In this document: positions 1-6,431 of the stretch, one piece after another
Layout: every line of letters starts with the position of its first letter
Position numbering within the stretch: position 1 is the stretch's first letter
Origin: Methanobacteriota archaeon
GTDB lineage: Archaea > Thermoplasmatota > Poseidoniia > Poseidoniales > Poseidoniaceae
Length of the DNA stretch: 7,453 nucleotides
Reading direction: 5' to 3'
Assembly: GCA_002702945.1 (NCBI GenBank)
Contig: PADF01000060.1
Span: 1-7,453 of the forward strand
Translations under genes and position numbers: made by a program
The notes under the pieces: model-generated
Seen by the model: the letters and a program-made list of their open reading frames with translations, nothing else
Told to the model about the DNA's origin: nothing
The model's database searches: none

Positions 1-152
1 GCAATAACCCTCAATAAAGTAGTTTTACCTAACCCAGAAGGTCCAACAATAGCAATAATTTCCTTTGGCTCAACATCTAAATCAATGGAATGAATTAATT
101 CTTCTTCATATCCTATTGATACGTTCTTGAGAGACAAAATATACTCTGACAT
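1..152 (-). CDS. ABC transporter ATP-binding protein, N-terminal 50 residues (cut by window edge)
   Basis: This is the N-terminal end of an ATPase that would power an ABC transporter at the inner face of the membrane. The visible 50 residues show an A-loop tyrosine (Y15) and a complete Walker A motif, GPSGLGKT, at residues 37-44. The rest lies beyond position 1. The start is well fixed: an in-frame TGA lies two codons upstream of the ATG, and GGTGA sits six bases before it as a ribosome binding site. The Walker A context resembles importers of the FbpC/PotA/CysA or NitT type, but 50 residues cannot settle the substrate. It lies 188 bp downstream of, and in the same direction as, the FEA1-like lipoprotein, so a role in iron uptake is possible. 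That is inference from position only. No TTAGG-N4-CCTAA box is seen in front of this gene. Confidence 0.9.
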   Translation of the reverse strand, partial: MSEYILSLKNVSIGYEEELIHSIDLDVEPKEIIAIVGPSGLGKTTLLRVI

Positions 153-158
153 CTTGGC

Positions 159-163
159 TCACC
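159..163 (-). promoter_or_regulatory. Ribosome binding site of the partial ABC ATPase gene
   Basis: On the minus strand GGTGA lies six bases before the ATG at 152-150. It matches the core of the anti-16S complement GGAGGTGA. It supports this start and translation from a leadered mRNA. A TATA-like AGATATAC at about 196-203 (minus strand) would put the transcript start roughly 20 bases before the ATG, but that box is weak. Confidence 0.5.
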
Positions 164-334
164 GGCATTTCTACCAAACCTTCCGAATCTAGCTGTATAT
201 CTTACTCTTTCTATCTATACTGTAGTAATTTTGAAAAGCCTTCATCCTATGGTATGTTAACAAAATCCAGTATGTCAACGGCCCAGTGCAACTTGGGTGA
301 ATTCACTCTGAGCCGCCGACGAGAGGACCTTTTC

Positions 335-340
335 AAAAAA
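335..340 (-). terminator. Oligo-T tract right after the lipoprotein stop codon
   Basis: On the minus strand the TGA stop of the lipoprotein gene (343-341) is followed at once by six T residues. Archaeal intrinsic termination can use short oligo-T tracts without a strong hairpin. The tract is short and no stable stem precedes it, so termination may be partial, with some read-through into the ABC gene. Confidence 0.3.
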
Positions 341-1471
341 TCACGCTAAAGTACCAATATCTTCAGATGTGATGCTGTAGTGTTCCCAAACCTTCTCCAA
401 ATGTTCTGAAACATCATGTGATGTACCAAGTTGGGTAGAATCTTGAAGATTCAATATTTCATTGATTTTGTTTGCACCATAGTGTGCTGAGAAGGTTTCA
501 TTTTCACCGCAGGAGGACTCTGATTGATCTCCAATATATGTGACATTACCATCCGTGTGGATACATGCATTAGTATGAGATGCAGTGTATGCTTCTATGG
601 CTTTCCAGAAGGCATATCCTTCTGCTTGATACTTCTCGCCTGATTCATTACTATCCATCTTAGATGTGTACTTGAGTACTGCCTGAGAGTAAGTGATTAC
701 TAGGTTCTTAACTACTGTGTCAGCTGCTGCAGTGTATCCTGCGGAGTCTGATGCTTGTAGTGCTGCAAGTCCAGCAACCATTGCAGCCTCTGTAGCGACG
801 AATGTGTTTGCCACTCCATCAGCGTTAGTAGTTCCAAAGTCACCAGCACGCTTTTCCATAACCTTTGCAGGGGAACAGCCGTAATCTTCATCCGGTCCAT
901 GGAAGAAAGCCCATCCTTCGTCCCAGTTGTGTGGAGCGCCAGAGTCATTATCGACATTTCCAGCATCTGCCTTTGAAATTGCTGAGTTTAGTTCGTGAAT
1001 AGTGTATGCGACCATTCCCATGTTAACAGTCAACTTAGCGATTCCTTGGTAGCGAACAGTGTCAGATGCTCCTGCGAAGTCTCCTGTGCCGTCCATTGCA
1101 GCCATAATGTGGGAATCTACTGAACCTGACATGTTGTAATATGCATCATATCCGTGTTTCTTACCGTCTGCTGCTGCAAACCCTGCAAGTGTTCTGTATG
1201 AGTCATCACTCTTTTGTGCATTTTTACCATTTTGGTAAATATCCTTTGCAGTTGCCCAGTCAAAAGCACTAGCAGCTGTTTTAATATCGCACAAGTCTTT
1301 CATTAGACTTCTGTGGTTGTCTACATCGGATGCATAGGTGTAGCCACCATCACTTGCATCCATGGAAACAGTTGTTTCATCTTTATCTTCTTCATCACCG
1401 ATACAACCAGCCAATCCAGCTGTAGCCATCAGTACAATCAATAGTAATCCTTTCATCGTTTTAGTGTTCAT
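341..1471 (-). CDS. FEA1/ISIP2a (phytotransferrin)-like surface lipoprotein, probable iron capture
   Basis: The 376-residue product starts with a lipoprotein signal: positive charge at K4/K7, a hydrophobic core at 8-20 and the lipobox L20-A-G-C23. An acidic linker follows (EDKDE), so the mature protein is probably lipid-anchored outside the membrane. The body resembles FEA1/ISIP2a iron-assimilation proteins of algae. Blocks I recognise by eye are YQNGKNAQKSDDSYRTLAGF (79-98), HNWDEGWAFF (181-190), EKRAGDFGT (206-214), VKNLVITYSQAVLKYTSKMD (254-273) and YQAEGYAFWKAIEAY (281-295). In algae this family binds ferric iron, with carbonate in phytotransferrin. I cannot assign the ligands here. Two DtxR-type operators in the promoter independently suggest iron regulation. 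The ATG is supported by GAGGT six bases upstream. The membrane-protein gene upstream is separated by a gap holding this gene's own promoter. An imelysin-type protein is a weaker alternative. The gene is certain; the family call is good but made without alignment. Confidence 0.8.
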   Translation of the reverse strand: MNTKTMKGLLLIVLMATAGLAGCIGDEEDKDETTVSMDASDGGYTYASDVDNHRSLMKDLCDIKTAASAFDWATAKDIYQNGKNAQKSDDSYRTLAGFAAADGKKHGYDAYYNMSGSVDSHIMAAMDGTGDFAGASDTVRYQGIAKLTVNMGMVAYTIHELNSAISKADAGNVDNDSGAPHNWDEGWAFFHGPDEDYGCSPAKVMEKRAGDFGTTNADGVANTFVATEAAMVAGLAALQASDSAGYTAAADTVVKNLVITYSQAVLKYTSKMDSNESGEKYQAEGYAFWKAIEAYTASHTNACIHTDGNVTYIGDQSESSCGENETFSAHYGANKINEILNLQDSTQLGTSHDVSEHLEKVWEHYSITSEDIGTLA

Positions 1472-1477
1472 ATTTTA

Positions 1478-1482
1478 ACCTC
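1478..1482 (-). promoter_or_regulatory. Ribosome binding site of the FEA1-like lipoprotein gene
   Basis: GAGGT on the minus strand lies six bases before the ATG at 1471-1469. It favours this ATG over the internal ATG at codon 6, which would shorten the positively charged start of the signal peptide. Confidence 0.6.
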
Positions 1483-1485
1483 TAA

Positions 1486-1499
1486 TTAGGGCGACCTAA
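1486..1499. promoter_or_regulatory. Proximal DtxR/IdeR-type operator, TTAGG-GCGA-CCTAA
   Basis: This is a perfect inverted repeat with 5-bp arms and a 4-bp spacer. The DtxR/IdeR consensus TTAGGTTAGCCTAACCTAA begins with the same TTAGG-N4-CCTAA pattern. Measured from the TATA-like box at 1511-1518, the expected transcript start (about 26 bp downstream of its centre) falls at about 1488-1490, inside this box. A bound repressor would therefore cover the start site. Its centre is 34 bp from that of the second box. The regulator's identity is inferred from the motif alone; no regulator gene is in the window. Confidence 0.75.
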
Positions 1500-1510
1500 A
1501 AAGGTCTTAT

Positions 1511-1518
1511 TAATATAA
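1511..1518 (-). promoter_or_regulatory. TATA box of the FEA1-like lipoprotein gene
   Basis: On the minus strand TTATATTA is centred 43 bp before the ATG. It would give a short leader of about 17 bases that contains the GAGGT ribosome binding site. It lies exactly between the two TTAGG-N4-CCTAA palindromes, and the distal one occupies the place of the TFB recognition element. Spacing and base composition fit an archaeal promoter, but the call is by eye. Confidence 0.6.
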
Positions 1519-1519
1519 T

Positions 1520-1533
1520 TTAGGTTTCCCTAA
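1520..1533. promoter_or_regulatory. Distal DtxR/IdeR-type operator, TTAGG-TTTC-CCTAA
   Basis: This second perfect palindrome has the same arms as the proximal box and extends by one more pair on each side (TTTAGG...CCTAAA, 1519-1534). It sits just upstream of the TATA-like box on the minus strand, where TFB would contact the BRE, and 21 bp past the stop of the membrane-protein gene. Occupation of this site would block assembly of TBP/TFB, complementing the proximal box at the transcript start. Confidence 0.75.
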
Positions 1534-1554
1534 AGTTTCAATTTTATCTGATTT

Positions 1555-2451
1555 CTATCCAACCCATTGAGAGACTAGGCTCTCAGCAAACCTATCTAAT
1601 TCAAGACTAGGGTGGCCAATTGGCCTGACAACTACAACAATATCTACTTCGCCACCCCATGAATCTGATGCTGCACAAAGAACTTCTCCAACCACGCGTC
1701 CATCTGGATCTGAACTAAGAGTTAAACTCCTAAGTTCAAACAACGCAATATTGAGTTTATTCTCTTCTCCAGAACTAGAATCAATGTAAGTATGTTTCTT
1801 TTCAGATATTACTTCCTTCAATAACATCTCTTCGGAATCAAATGATAATGGAGTTTCATCGTCTAATAATTCAATCGCTTGTTTCAAACGTGATTTTTCC
1901 ATATTAAATAAATCAGCCAAATCTAAAGCAGAAGAGGCAGAACCCAAAGTTGAAAATTGATAAGGAATCCTTAACTTTAGCGACTGAACTATTTCTACAT
2001 CGGTAATATCATCTCCGCTGGAAGGCAACATAACCCAAGTATATTGTGACCCAGAAGGGTATAGCGGAGCATTTGGATTTTCTTTGAGTAATGGCTCACC
2101 CCATTCATCGGGCGATATTGGTTCTGAAGCAGGAATGAATCCGCCAGCAAATATTACAATTAACAGAGAACACACAAAATAAACTCTAACTTTAGTAAAT
2201 TCCTTCCAAGTTTCTCTACCTGCCGGACTCAAAAGTGAAAGAAGAAGTAGTACTGGTAAAATGAAGATAATACCCCATGGGATTATCCAAAGTAAAATTA
2301 TACCAATTATAGATGCTTCAATTCCATATTGACCAATGATTTGATTATGGTCAAAATCCTCATTTTTAGATATGGCATTTCTTCTAAAAAATGTGATCCA
2401 TAAAGCAACAGTGGTCAACATCAACAATGACGTAATCACACCTGCTATCAT
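1555..2451 (-). CDS. Unrecognised membrane protein with four hydrophobic segments and an external or cytosolic C-terminal domain
   Basis: I do not recognise this protein. Counted from the ATG at 2451 it has 298 residues. A hydrophobic segment at 1-22 is followed by a charged loop, a long hydrophobic stretch at about 44-74 that could be one or two membrane passes, a short basic loop (RETWKEFTKVR), and another segment at about 92-107. A soluble domain of about 190 residues follows, ending in a hydrophobic beta-rich stretch (DIVVVVRPIG). The frame also opens with a TTG at 2463, giving 302 residues. I prefer the ATG at 2451 because GAGG sits six bases before it. It is divergent from the ABC ATPase/permease genes across about 98 bp, so a shared function is possible. 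It runs toward the FEA1-like lipoprotein, which has its own promoter. No catalytic motif is visible. Confidence 0.85.
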   Translation of the reverse strand: MIAGVITSLLMLTTVALWITFFRRNAISKNEDFDHNQIIGQYGIEASIIGIILLWIIPWGIIFILPVLLLLSLLSPAGRETWKEFTKVRVYFVCSLLIVIFAGGFIPASEPISPDEWGEPLLKENPNAPLYPSGSQYTWVMLPSSGDDITDVEIVQSLKLRIPYQFSTLGSASSALDLADLFNMEKSRLKQAIELLDDETPLSFDSEEMLLKEVISEKKHTYIDSSSGEENKLNIALFELRSLTLSSDPDGRVVGEVLCAASDSWGGEVDIVVVVRPIGHPSLELDRFAESLVSQWVG

Positions 2452-2549
2452 TTCGACCCTCAACGGTGGAGAGGCGTCGTATTGAAAGATGCTTTCATAG
2501 ATTCACAATTTAACGGTAGATTGTCAAATGATAACTCCAAGGCCGAACC
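2452..2549. promoter_or_regulatory. Divergent upstream region between the membrane-protein and ABC ATPase genes
   Basis: This gap of 98 bp must hold the start signals for both directions. For the plus strand, AATTTAA at 2507-2513 is a TATA-like element about 40 bp before the ATG at 2550. That would leave a leader of about 14 bases with only a weak AAGG. The same AT stretch reads TTAAATT on the other strand and could serve both genes. For the minus strand, GAGG at 2461-2458 is the likely ribosome binding site. No operator palindrome like those at 1486-1533 is present. Confidence 0.4.
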
Positions 2550-3578
2550 ATGTCGGAAGTAGTTCTTGAGATGAAAGATGTCGCGTTTAGACATCAAATT
2601 CCTTCTCCTAGACTACTAAATCCATTTGACAAGAAACTAGGTCCTGGTATTTTTTCCATTAATCTAAAAATACGACAAGGGCAAATTTTGGGACTAGTTG
2701 GACCTAATGGCGCAGGAAAAACGACATTACTTAGGATGCTGGCTGGTATATTTTCAATTGATAAAGGTGAGATAATATCAACTAAATCTACCTCAATGAA
2801 ATTAACAAATGTCTCTCAATCAGATTTGCGTTCAATTGTCGGTCATATGCCAGAACAAGTTAGGTGGCAGGGTAAAATTTCTGTGAAAAGTGCTCTAACT
2901 GATATTGCTGAAATGAGAAATGCCGTTCATAGAGTTGATGGAATTTTGAAGATGGTCGGTTTAGGCGATATAACAAATTCATCCTTAGACCAATTAAGTC
3001 AAGGAATGCGACAAAGACTTACTTTAGCAACTGCCCTTCTTGGCTCTCCTAAGATTTTACTTCTTGATGAACCATTCAATGGTTTAGACCCGGTGGCAAT
3101 AAGAGCATTTGAAAAATTATTAATCGAGTTGTCAAGTAAAGGTGTTTCAATAATCATTTCTTCACACAGGGTTGCTGGCATGGCACATCTTGTAGATAGG
3201 CTCGCTCTACTACATCAAGGACAATTACTTATTGAAGGAACCTTAAACGATATTGAAAATGAATTTGATCTAGGTAATAGAATAGAAATTTTAGGTACTG
3301 GAAAAATCCCTGATTTCAATCAAATCATTGGTGATAATGAAACTATAATTGAATCCGAAAAGACAGAAGAAAGTTGGTCGGTAGTTTTGAGAACTACTAA
3401 TAATGAAATTTTGAAAAAGTTGATTGAAAATGGCCATAATATTCTAACTTGGAAATCTAAGGAGATCGATATTGTTGAGCTTTTATGTGCAGCCACAGGT
3501 CAAAATCTTGAAGAAATAGGATTCGGTGTAATTTCCTCTTCTATGATGCCTTACAGAGACAGGGGTGAGGAAGAATGA
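2550..3578 (+). CDS. ABC-2 type transporter ATP-binding protein (CcmA/NosF-like)
   Basis: This is a complete nucleotide-binding subunit of 342 residues that hydrolyses ATP to drive the partner permease encoded next to it. Motifs are in order: Walker A GPNGAGKT (51-58), Q-loop around PEQ (101-103), signature LSQGM (149-153), Walker B ILLLDEP (169-175, D173 and E174), D-loop GLD (178-180) and switch histidine H206. The fold matches the CcmA/NosF group that serves ABC-2 permeases. Two features differ from a plain subunit. About 20 residues separate the A-loop aromatic (F13) from the strand before Walker A, including a Pro-rich RHQIPSPRLLNPF stretch. A C-terminal tail of about 110 residues (230-342) follows the core and may be a regulatory or docking domain. 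Its TGA overlaps the permease ATG by 4 bp (ATGA), implying translational coupling. The substrate is not evident, and no copper or nitrous-oxide reductase gene is present. Confidence 0.95.
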   Translation: MSEVVLEMKDVAFRHQIPSPRLLNPFDKKLGPGIFSINLKIRQGQILGLVGPNGAGKTTLLRMLAGIFSIDKGEIISTKSTSMKLTNVSQSDLRSIVGHMPEQVRWQGKISVKSALTDIAEMRNAVHRVDGILKMVGLGDITNSSLDQLSQGMRQRLTLATALLGSPKILLLDEPFNGLDPVAIRAFEKLLIELSSKGVSIIISSHRVAGMAHLVDRLALLHQGQLLIEGTLNDIENEFDLGNRIEILGTGKIPDFNQIIGDNETIIESEKTEESWSVVLRTTNNEILKKLIENGHNILTWKSKEIDIVELLCAATGQNLEEIGFGVISSSMMPYRDRGEEE

Positions 3579-4405
3579 GCGAATTAAATAAAATAAAAAT
3601 TCTATCACTAAATCATTTCAAGAGACGCTTATTTTCAACAAGAATGGCAATTATGCTACCTATTTTGGTACTCTTCATTCCTGGAATGGCATGGGGATTT
3701 TCAGACCCAAATATAATTCTACCCGGCGATGTACAGCCATCTTCAGCAACAGAAGTAATGTTCTACACAAGTTTAGGAATTGTTTTCGCCGGAACCATGA
3801 GCGGAGTTCTAATCTCTTTCGATGGAGTTAGTAAAGATAGAGCAAGTGGAGTTCTAGAAATTAAACTGGCACAACCTATGCCTCGTACGCACCAATCTAC
3901 TGCAATTATTCTTGGTCACTGGTTTTCAATTCTAATTCCAACATGGATTCTTTGGCTGATTTCATTCATTATTGTAAACTACAGAATTGATGATTGGCCA
4001 AGTATTGTAGATGCTTTTGTTTCATTCTCTGCTGTAGCATTGATTCTATTGTGGTATGTTCTGTTTGCTCTAGTAGCATCGACTTATGCAAAAGAGCAAG
4101 GAACATCAATTGCTTTTGGTGTTGGTGTTTGGTTTTTATTCACGTTTCTATGGGCTTTGGTTACTACAATGGTAGCATTTGCCTCAGGGGTTTCAATCGG
4201 TGAAGATAATGACCCTAAATGGATAAATTTGGAAGGCGTATTAGACTTATTTTCCCCTAATGGTGTTTTTCATCACCTACTTGAAACAAGATTAGATGGT
4301 ATCGAACGAGGAATTTCTCCAGTTTTATCATATCTTGCTGCATTGATATGGAGCGTCATACCTTGGTACTGGTTTAATTCTAGGATGAAAAATATACAAC
4401 CTTAA
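3575..4405 (+). CDS. ABC-2 family permease (NosY-like)
   Basis: This is the membrane subunit of the transporter whose ATPase is encoded just upstream, 276 residues long. Six hydrophobic segments are visible at about 24-41, 62-82, 109-134, 143-170, 177-203 and 248-266. Between segments 2 and 3 lies SKDRASGVLEIKLAQPMPR (86-104), the cytosolic coupling element typical of ABC-2/NosY permeases, where E/D-R-x-x-G-x-L-E-x-x-L-x-x-P-x-x-R is conserved. A hydrophilic loop at 205-245 with SPNG (227-230) probably faces outside or forms a re-entrant segment. Start and stop are clear: the ATG overlaps the ATPase stop, and GAGG sits four bases before it. Such permeases export lipids, drugs, polysaccharides or peptides, or support assembly of surface proteins. 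The secreted protein downstream makes an envelope role attractive, but this is inference. Confidence 0.92.
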   Translation: MSELNKIKILSLNHFKRRLFSTRMAIMLPILVLFIPGMAWGFSDPNIILPGDVQPSSATEVMFYTSLGIVFAGTMSGVLISFDGVSKDRASGVLEIKLAQPMPRTHQSTAIILGHWFSILIPTWILWLISFIIVNYRIDDWPSIVDAFVSFSAVALILLWYVLFALVASTYAKEQGTSIAFGVGVWFLFTFLWALVTTMVAFASGVSIGEDNDPKWINLEGVLDLFSPNGVFHHLLETRLDGIERGISPVLSYLAALIWSVIPWYWFNSRMKNIQP

Positions 4406-4437
4406 TTGAAACTTTAGCACCACTCTAGGCCAAAGAG

Positions 4438-4442
4438 TATTA
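4438..4442 (+). promoter_or_regulatory. Possible TATA element for the surface-protein gene
   Basis: GTATTAGA, with TATTA at its core, is centred 27 bp before the ATG at 4467. No convincing ribosome binding site is seen. The spacing fits a leaderless archaeal transcript starting at the ATG. If real, the surface protein can be made independently of the ABC pair upstream. The match is short and could be chance. Confidence 0.25.
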
Positions 4443-4466
4443 GAGAAGCATGGATTAGGCGATAGT

Positions 4467-6404
4467 ATGGCAGGAAACCGATTAGTGGTTCATTCGACCG
4501 CATTAAGCCTGATTGTTTTGATGATTATGATGATATTATCCCCAGTTGCAGAACATTCTCATTTAAATGAGGAAGAAATTTCTGAAACTAGTGGAAGACA
4601 ACTCGATGATGTTGATTGTTCAGGGTATACATTTGAAGACTTATTTGACTATAATTTTGCTCTATTTAATATCGATATTGAAGACGATTGGGCAACATCG
4701 AGTATGTCTGCTACAGCATATGTAAATGGAAGTAATTCCGCCACAGTTAGAGAAAATTTAGACGGTTTATTTGATGGAGCACCCGGTGGAAATAACTCTT
4801 GGATTAGCACAGATGAAAGAGAAGCAGTTAGAGAAATCGGACCAAAGTGTATTGTTGACATGGATACAAGATTAGGAATTAGAGAAGGGATACCGCATAG
4901 AGGCGGTGTGGACTGGAATGATTTCGAGTTCGTCGAAGAAGGAATTGCCTTAGATGAAGTGGACCTAGTGCCTACTGGTCATGCGGAAGAAAGAAACTGT
5001 CAGAATTTACTTGCGGCAAGTAACTGTACTGAAGTTCCAGTATCAGTTACAGATGATTTACAGATAGCTCTTTTCGTCAAGAGTGGCGAATCAAATAATA
5101 TGAGATTTGACCAATTACCAAACAAAGGTGATTCTAATTTCACACTTGCCCTAAATGTAACGAATATGACAAATGCTGACTTATTACTTACTTTCCCGAT
5201 AATCCAAGGATTGAGAATTTCAAACTTTAGTATGCAAGACGATGGCATTGAAATCAATTCGCATGAACCGGAAGAAATCTACCTACCCGATGGTAGTTTG
5301 AGAGTAAAACAACATGTTGACTACAACAAAGCAGATTGGCCTACGGGAAGAAATCTATTCATTGACTTTACCACATCAGCTCCTGAATCAAATGATATCC
5401 CTCAGTGGTCTGGTGCAGCACCAAATAATAACTCGATAATTCCAGTTATGACTGGAATGGAATATCTAGCAGTAACTGGTGAAGAAATTAGCACATGGGC
5501 TTCCGATTCCAATGGATGGGCAATGGAATGTGAATTTGCTAATTCAGCATGGTCTTCTCGACAAGATTCTAATGGAAATTTGTTTATTACTTCAACATCA
5601 ACTATATCCTCAACTGCTGAGTGTTCAATTAAAGATCCATTTGGTGCGCAAAACAATGATACACTAACATTCACATTTGGACAACCCTTTACGGCTGATG
5701 GACAGATTAACGATGGCGAGAATATTGATTTTACAATCAACCCAACTGGTTTAGTAAATGAATTGAGCGTTGTCGCCCATGCACACCAAACTCAAACTAT
5801 GGGTACTAGTCGCTCTGTCTCAGTCACTAGTGATTCTGTAACAATCTCTCTACCTATGGAAGGTTTGAAGCCAGGTAGCGTAATGGTGATGGGGTCTGCT
5901 CAAAATAGTAATATGTTAACACTCAACTTCATGCTGGACTTTGAATTGGAAAAAATAAGTCTTCCTCCTGTTCTAGATCTTACTGTGAACTTTGAAGGAA
6001 ATAATGCAACATGGGATGCAAGTGGTCTAAAATTCACCTTGAAAGGAGAAGTTTTAGATCCTGATGGAGAAGCTGTAACCTTAGGTTTGAGCCTCTGTGG
6101 TTCACAAGCAACCGATTTCACAAAAGTTGGAAAGAACTGGGAAATCGATGTATCAATTGCTACTTGTGTTCAACAAGGAATCACAGAATATGACGTTATT
6201 ATTTCAGCTACTGATGAATCTGGAATCGTTAGTACATTGAATGTTTTAATTAAAAATCAATACGATAGCGATGATACATCTGATGGAAGTAGGGACGACT
6301 CCAGTGATGATTCAGAAAGTTCCGGCTTACCTAGTGTTTCATTACTAGCAACTTTATCTGTAACATTACTTGGTGCGGCATTCGCTCGAAGGAAACTTGA
6401 GTGA
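4467..6404 (+). CDS. Large secreted surface protein with C-terminal membrane/sorting anchor
   Basis: I do not recognise the family of this 645-residue protein, but its design is clear. A hydrophobic signal segment (11-25) is followed by a likely cleavage region near residue 30. The main body is exported. It has ten N-x-S/T sequons by eye (for example NGS 87, NCT 186, NVT 230, NMT 233, NAT 513), which suits archaeal N-glycosylation. Its eight body cysteines (51, 128, 178, 187, 355, 386, 544, 567) could form four disulfides. Residues about 500-597 look like a beta-sandwich (Ig- or cadherin-like) with LDPDGEAVTLGLSLCG and a possible C544-C567 bond. A Ser/Asp-rich linker (600-618) leads to LPSVS, a hydrophobic helix (624-640) and RRK (641-643). 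This three-part tail resembles archaeal PGF-CTERM signals but lacks PGF. It lies 61 bp after the permease gene and may be its partner. Confidence 0.9.
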   Translation: MAGNRLVVHSTALSLIVLMIMMILSPVAEHSHLNEEEISETSGRQLDDVDCSGYTFEDLFDYNFALFNIDIEDDWATSSMSATAYVNGSNSATVRENLDGLFDGAPGGNNSWISTDEREAVREIGPKCIVDMDTRLGIREGIPHRGGVDWNDFEFVEEGIALDEVDLVPTGHAEERNCQNLLAASNCTEVPVSVTDDLQIALFVKSGESNNMRFDQLPNKGDSNFTLALNVTNMTNADLLLTFPIIQGLRISNFSMQDDGIEINSHEPEEIYLPDGSLRVKQHVDYNKADWPTGRNLFIDFTTSAPESNDIPQWSGAAPNNNSIIPVMTGMEYLAVTGEEISTWASDSNGWAMECEFANSAWSSRQDSNGNLFITSTSTISSTAECSIKDPFGAQNNDTLTFTFGQPFTADGQINDGENIDFTINPTGLVNELSVVAHAHQTQTMGTSRSVSVTSDSVTISLPMEGLKPGSVMVMGSAQNSNMLTLNFMLDFELEKISLPPVLDLTVNFEGNNATWDASGLKFTLKGEVLDPDGEAVTLGLSLCGSQATDFTKVGKNWEIDVSIATCVQQGITEYDVIISATDESGIVSTLNVLIKNQYDSDDTSDGSRDDSSDDSESSGLPSVSLLATLSVTLLGAAFARRKLE

Positions 6405-6412
6405 TTAATTTA
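6404..6412 (+). promoter_or_regulatory. Possible TATA element for the Gar1-like gene
   Basis: ATTAATTTA starts at the stop codon of the surface-protein gene and is centred about 24 bp before the ATG at 6432. The 27-bp gap has no clear ribosome binding site. The spacing is slightly short for a leaderless transcript but possible. This suggests that the RNA-protein gene is not simply the tail of the transporter group. Confidence 0.25.
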
Positions 6413-6431
6413 GCCAGTAAAAGTGATTCTT

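Noticed and set aside
153..340. Possible tRNA or small RNA gene in the gap between the lipoprotein and ABC genes
   Set aside because: No T-loop GTTCGA-type box, no acceptor stem and no convincing C and D boxes were found on either strand. The only pairing, CCCA with TGGG around 283-298, is too short.
341..1471. Imelysin-type iron-regulated lipoprotein
   Set aside because: The imelysin GxHxxE motif is not clearly present (only IHE at 158-160), whereas several blocks resemble FEA1/ISIP2a. A profile search could still overturn this.
2452..2463. TTG start at 2463 for the membrane protein (302 residues)
   Set aside because: The first codons of that version contain the GAGG that makes a well-spaced ribosome binding site for the ATG at 2451. 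ATG is also the commoner start.
2550..4405. True NosFY of nitrous-oxide reductase maturation
   Set aside because: No NosD, NosL or NosZ gene and no copper-binding motif is nearby. The resemblance is at the level of the ABC-2 family only.
4422..4438. ACTCT...AGAGT hairpin between the permease and surface-protein genes
   Set aside because: The stem is only 5 bp with a 7-base loop and no T-run follows, so it does not support a terminator.
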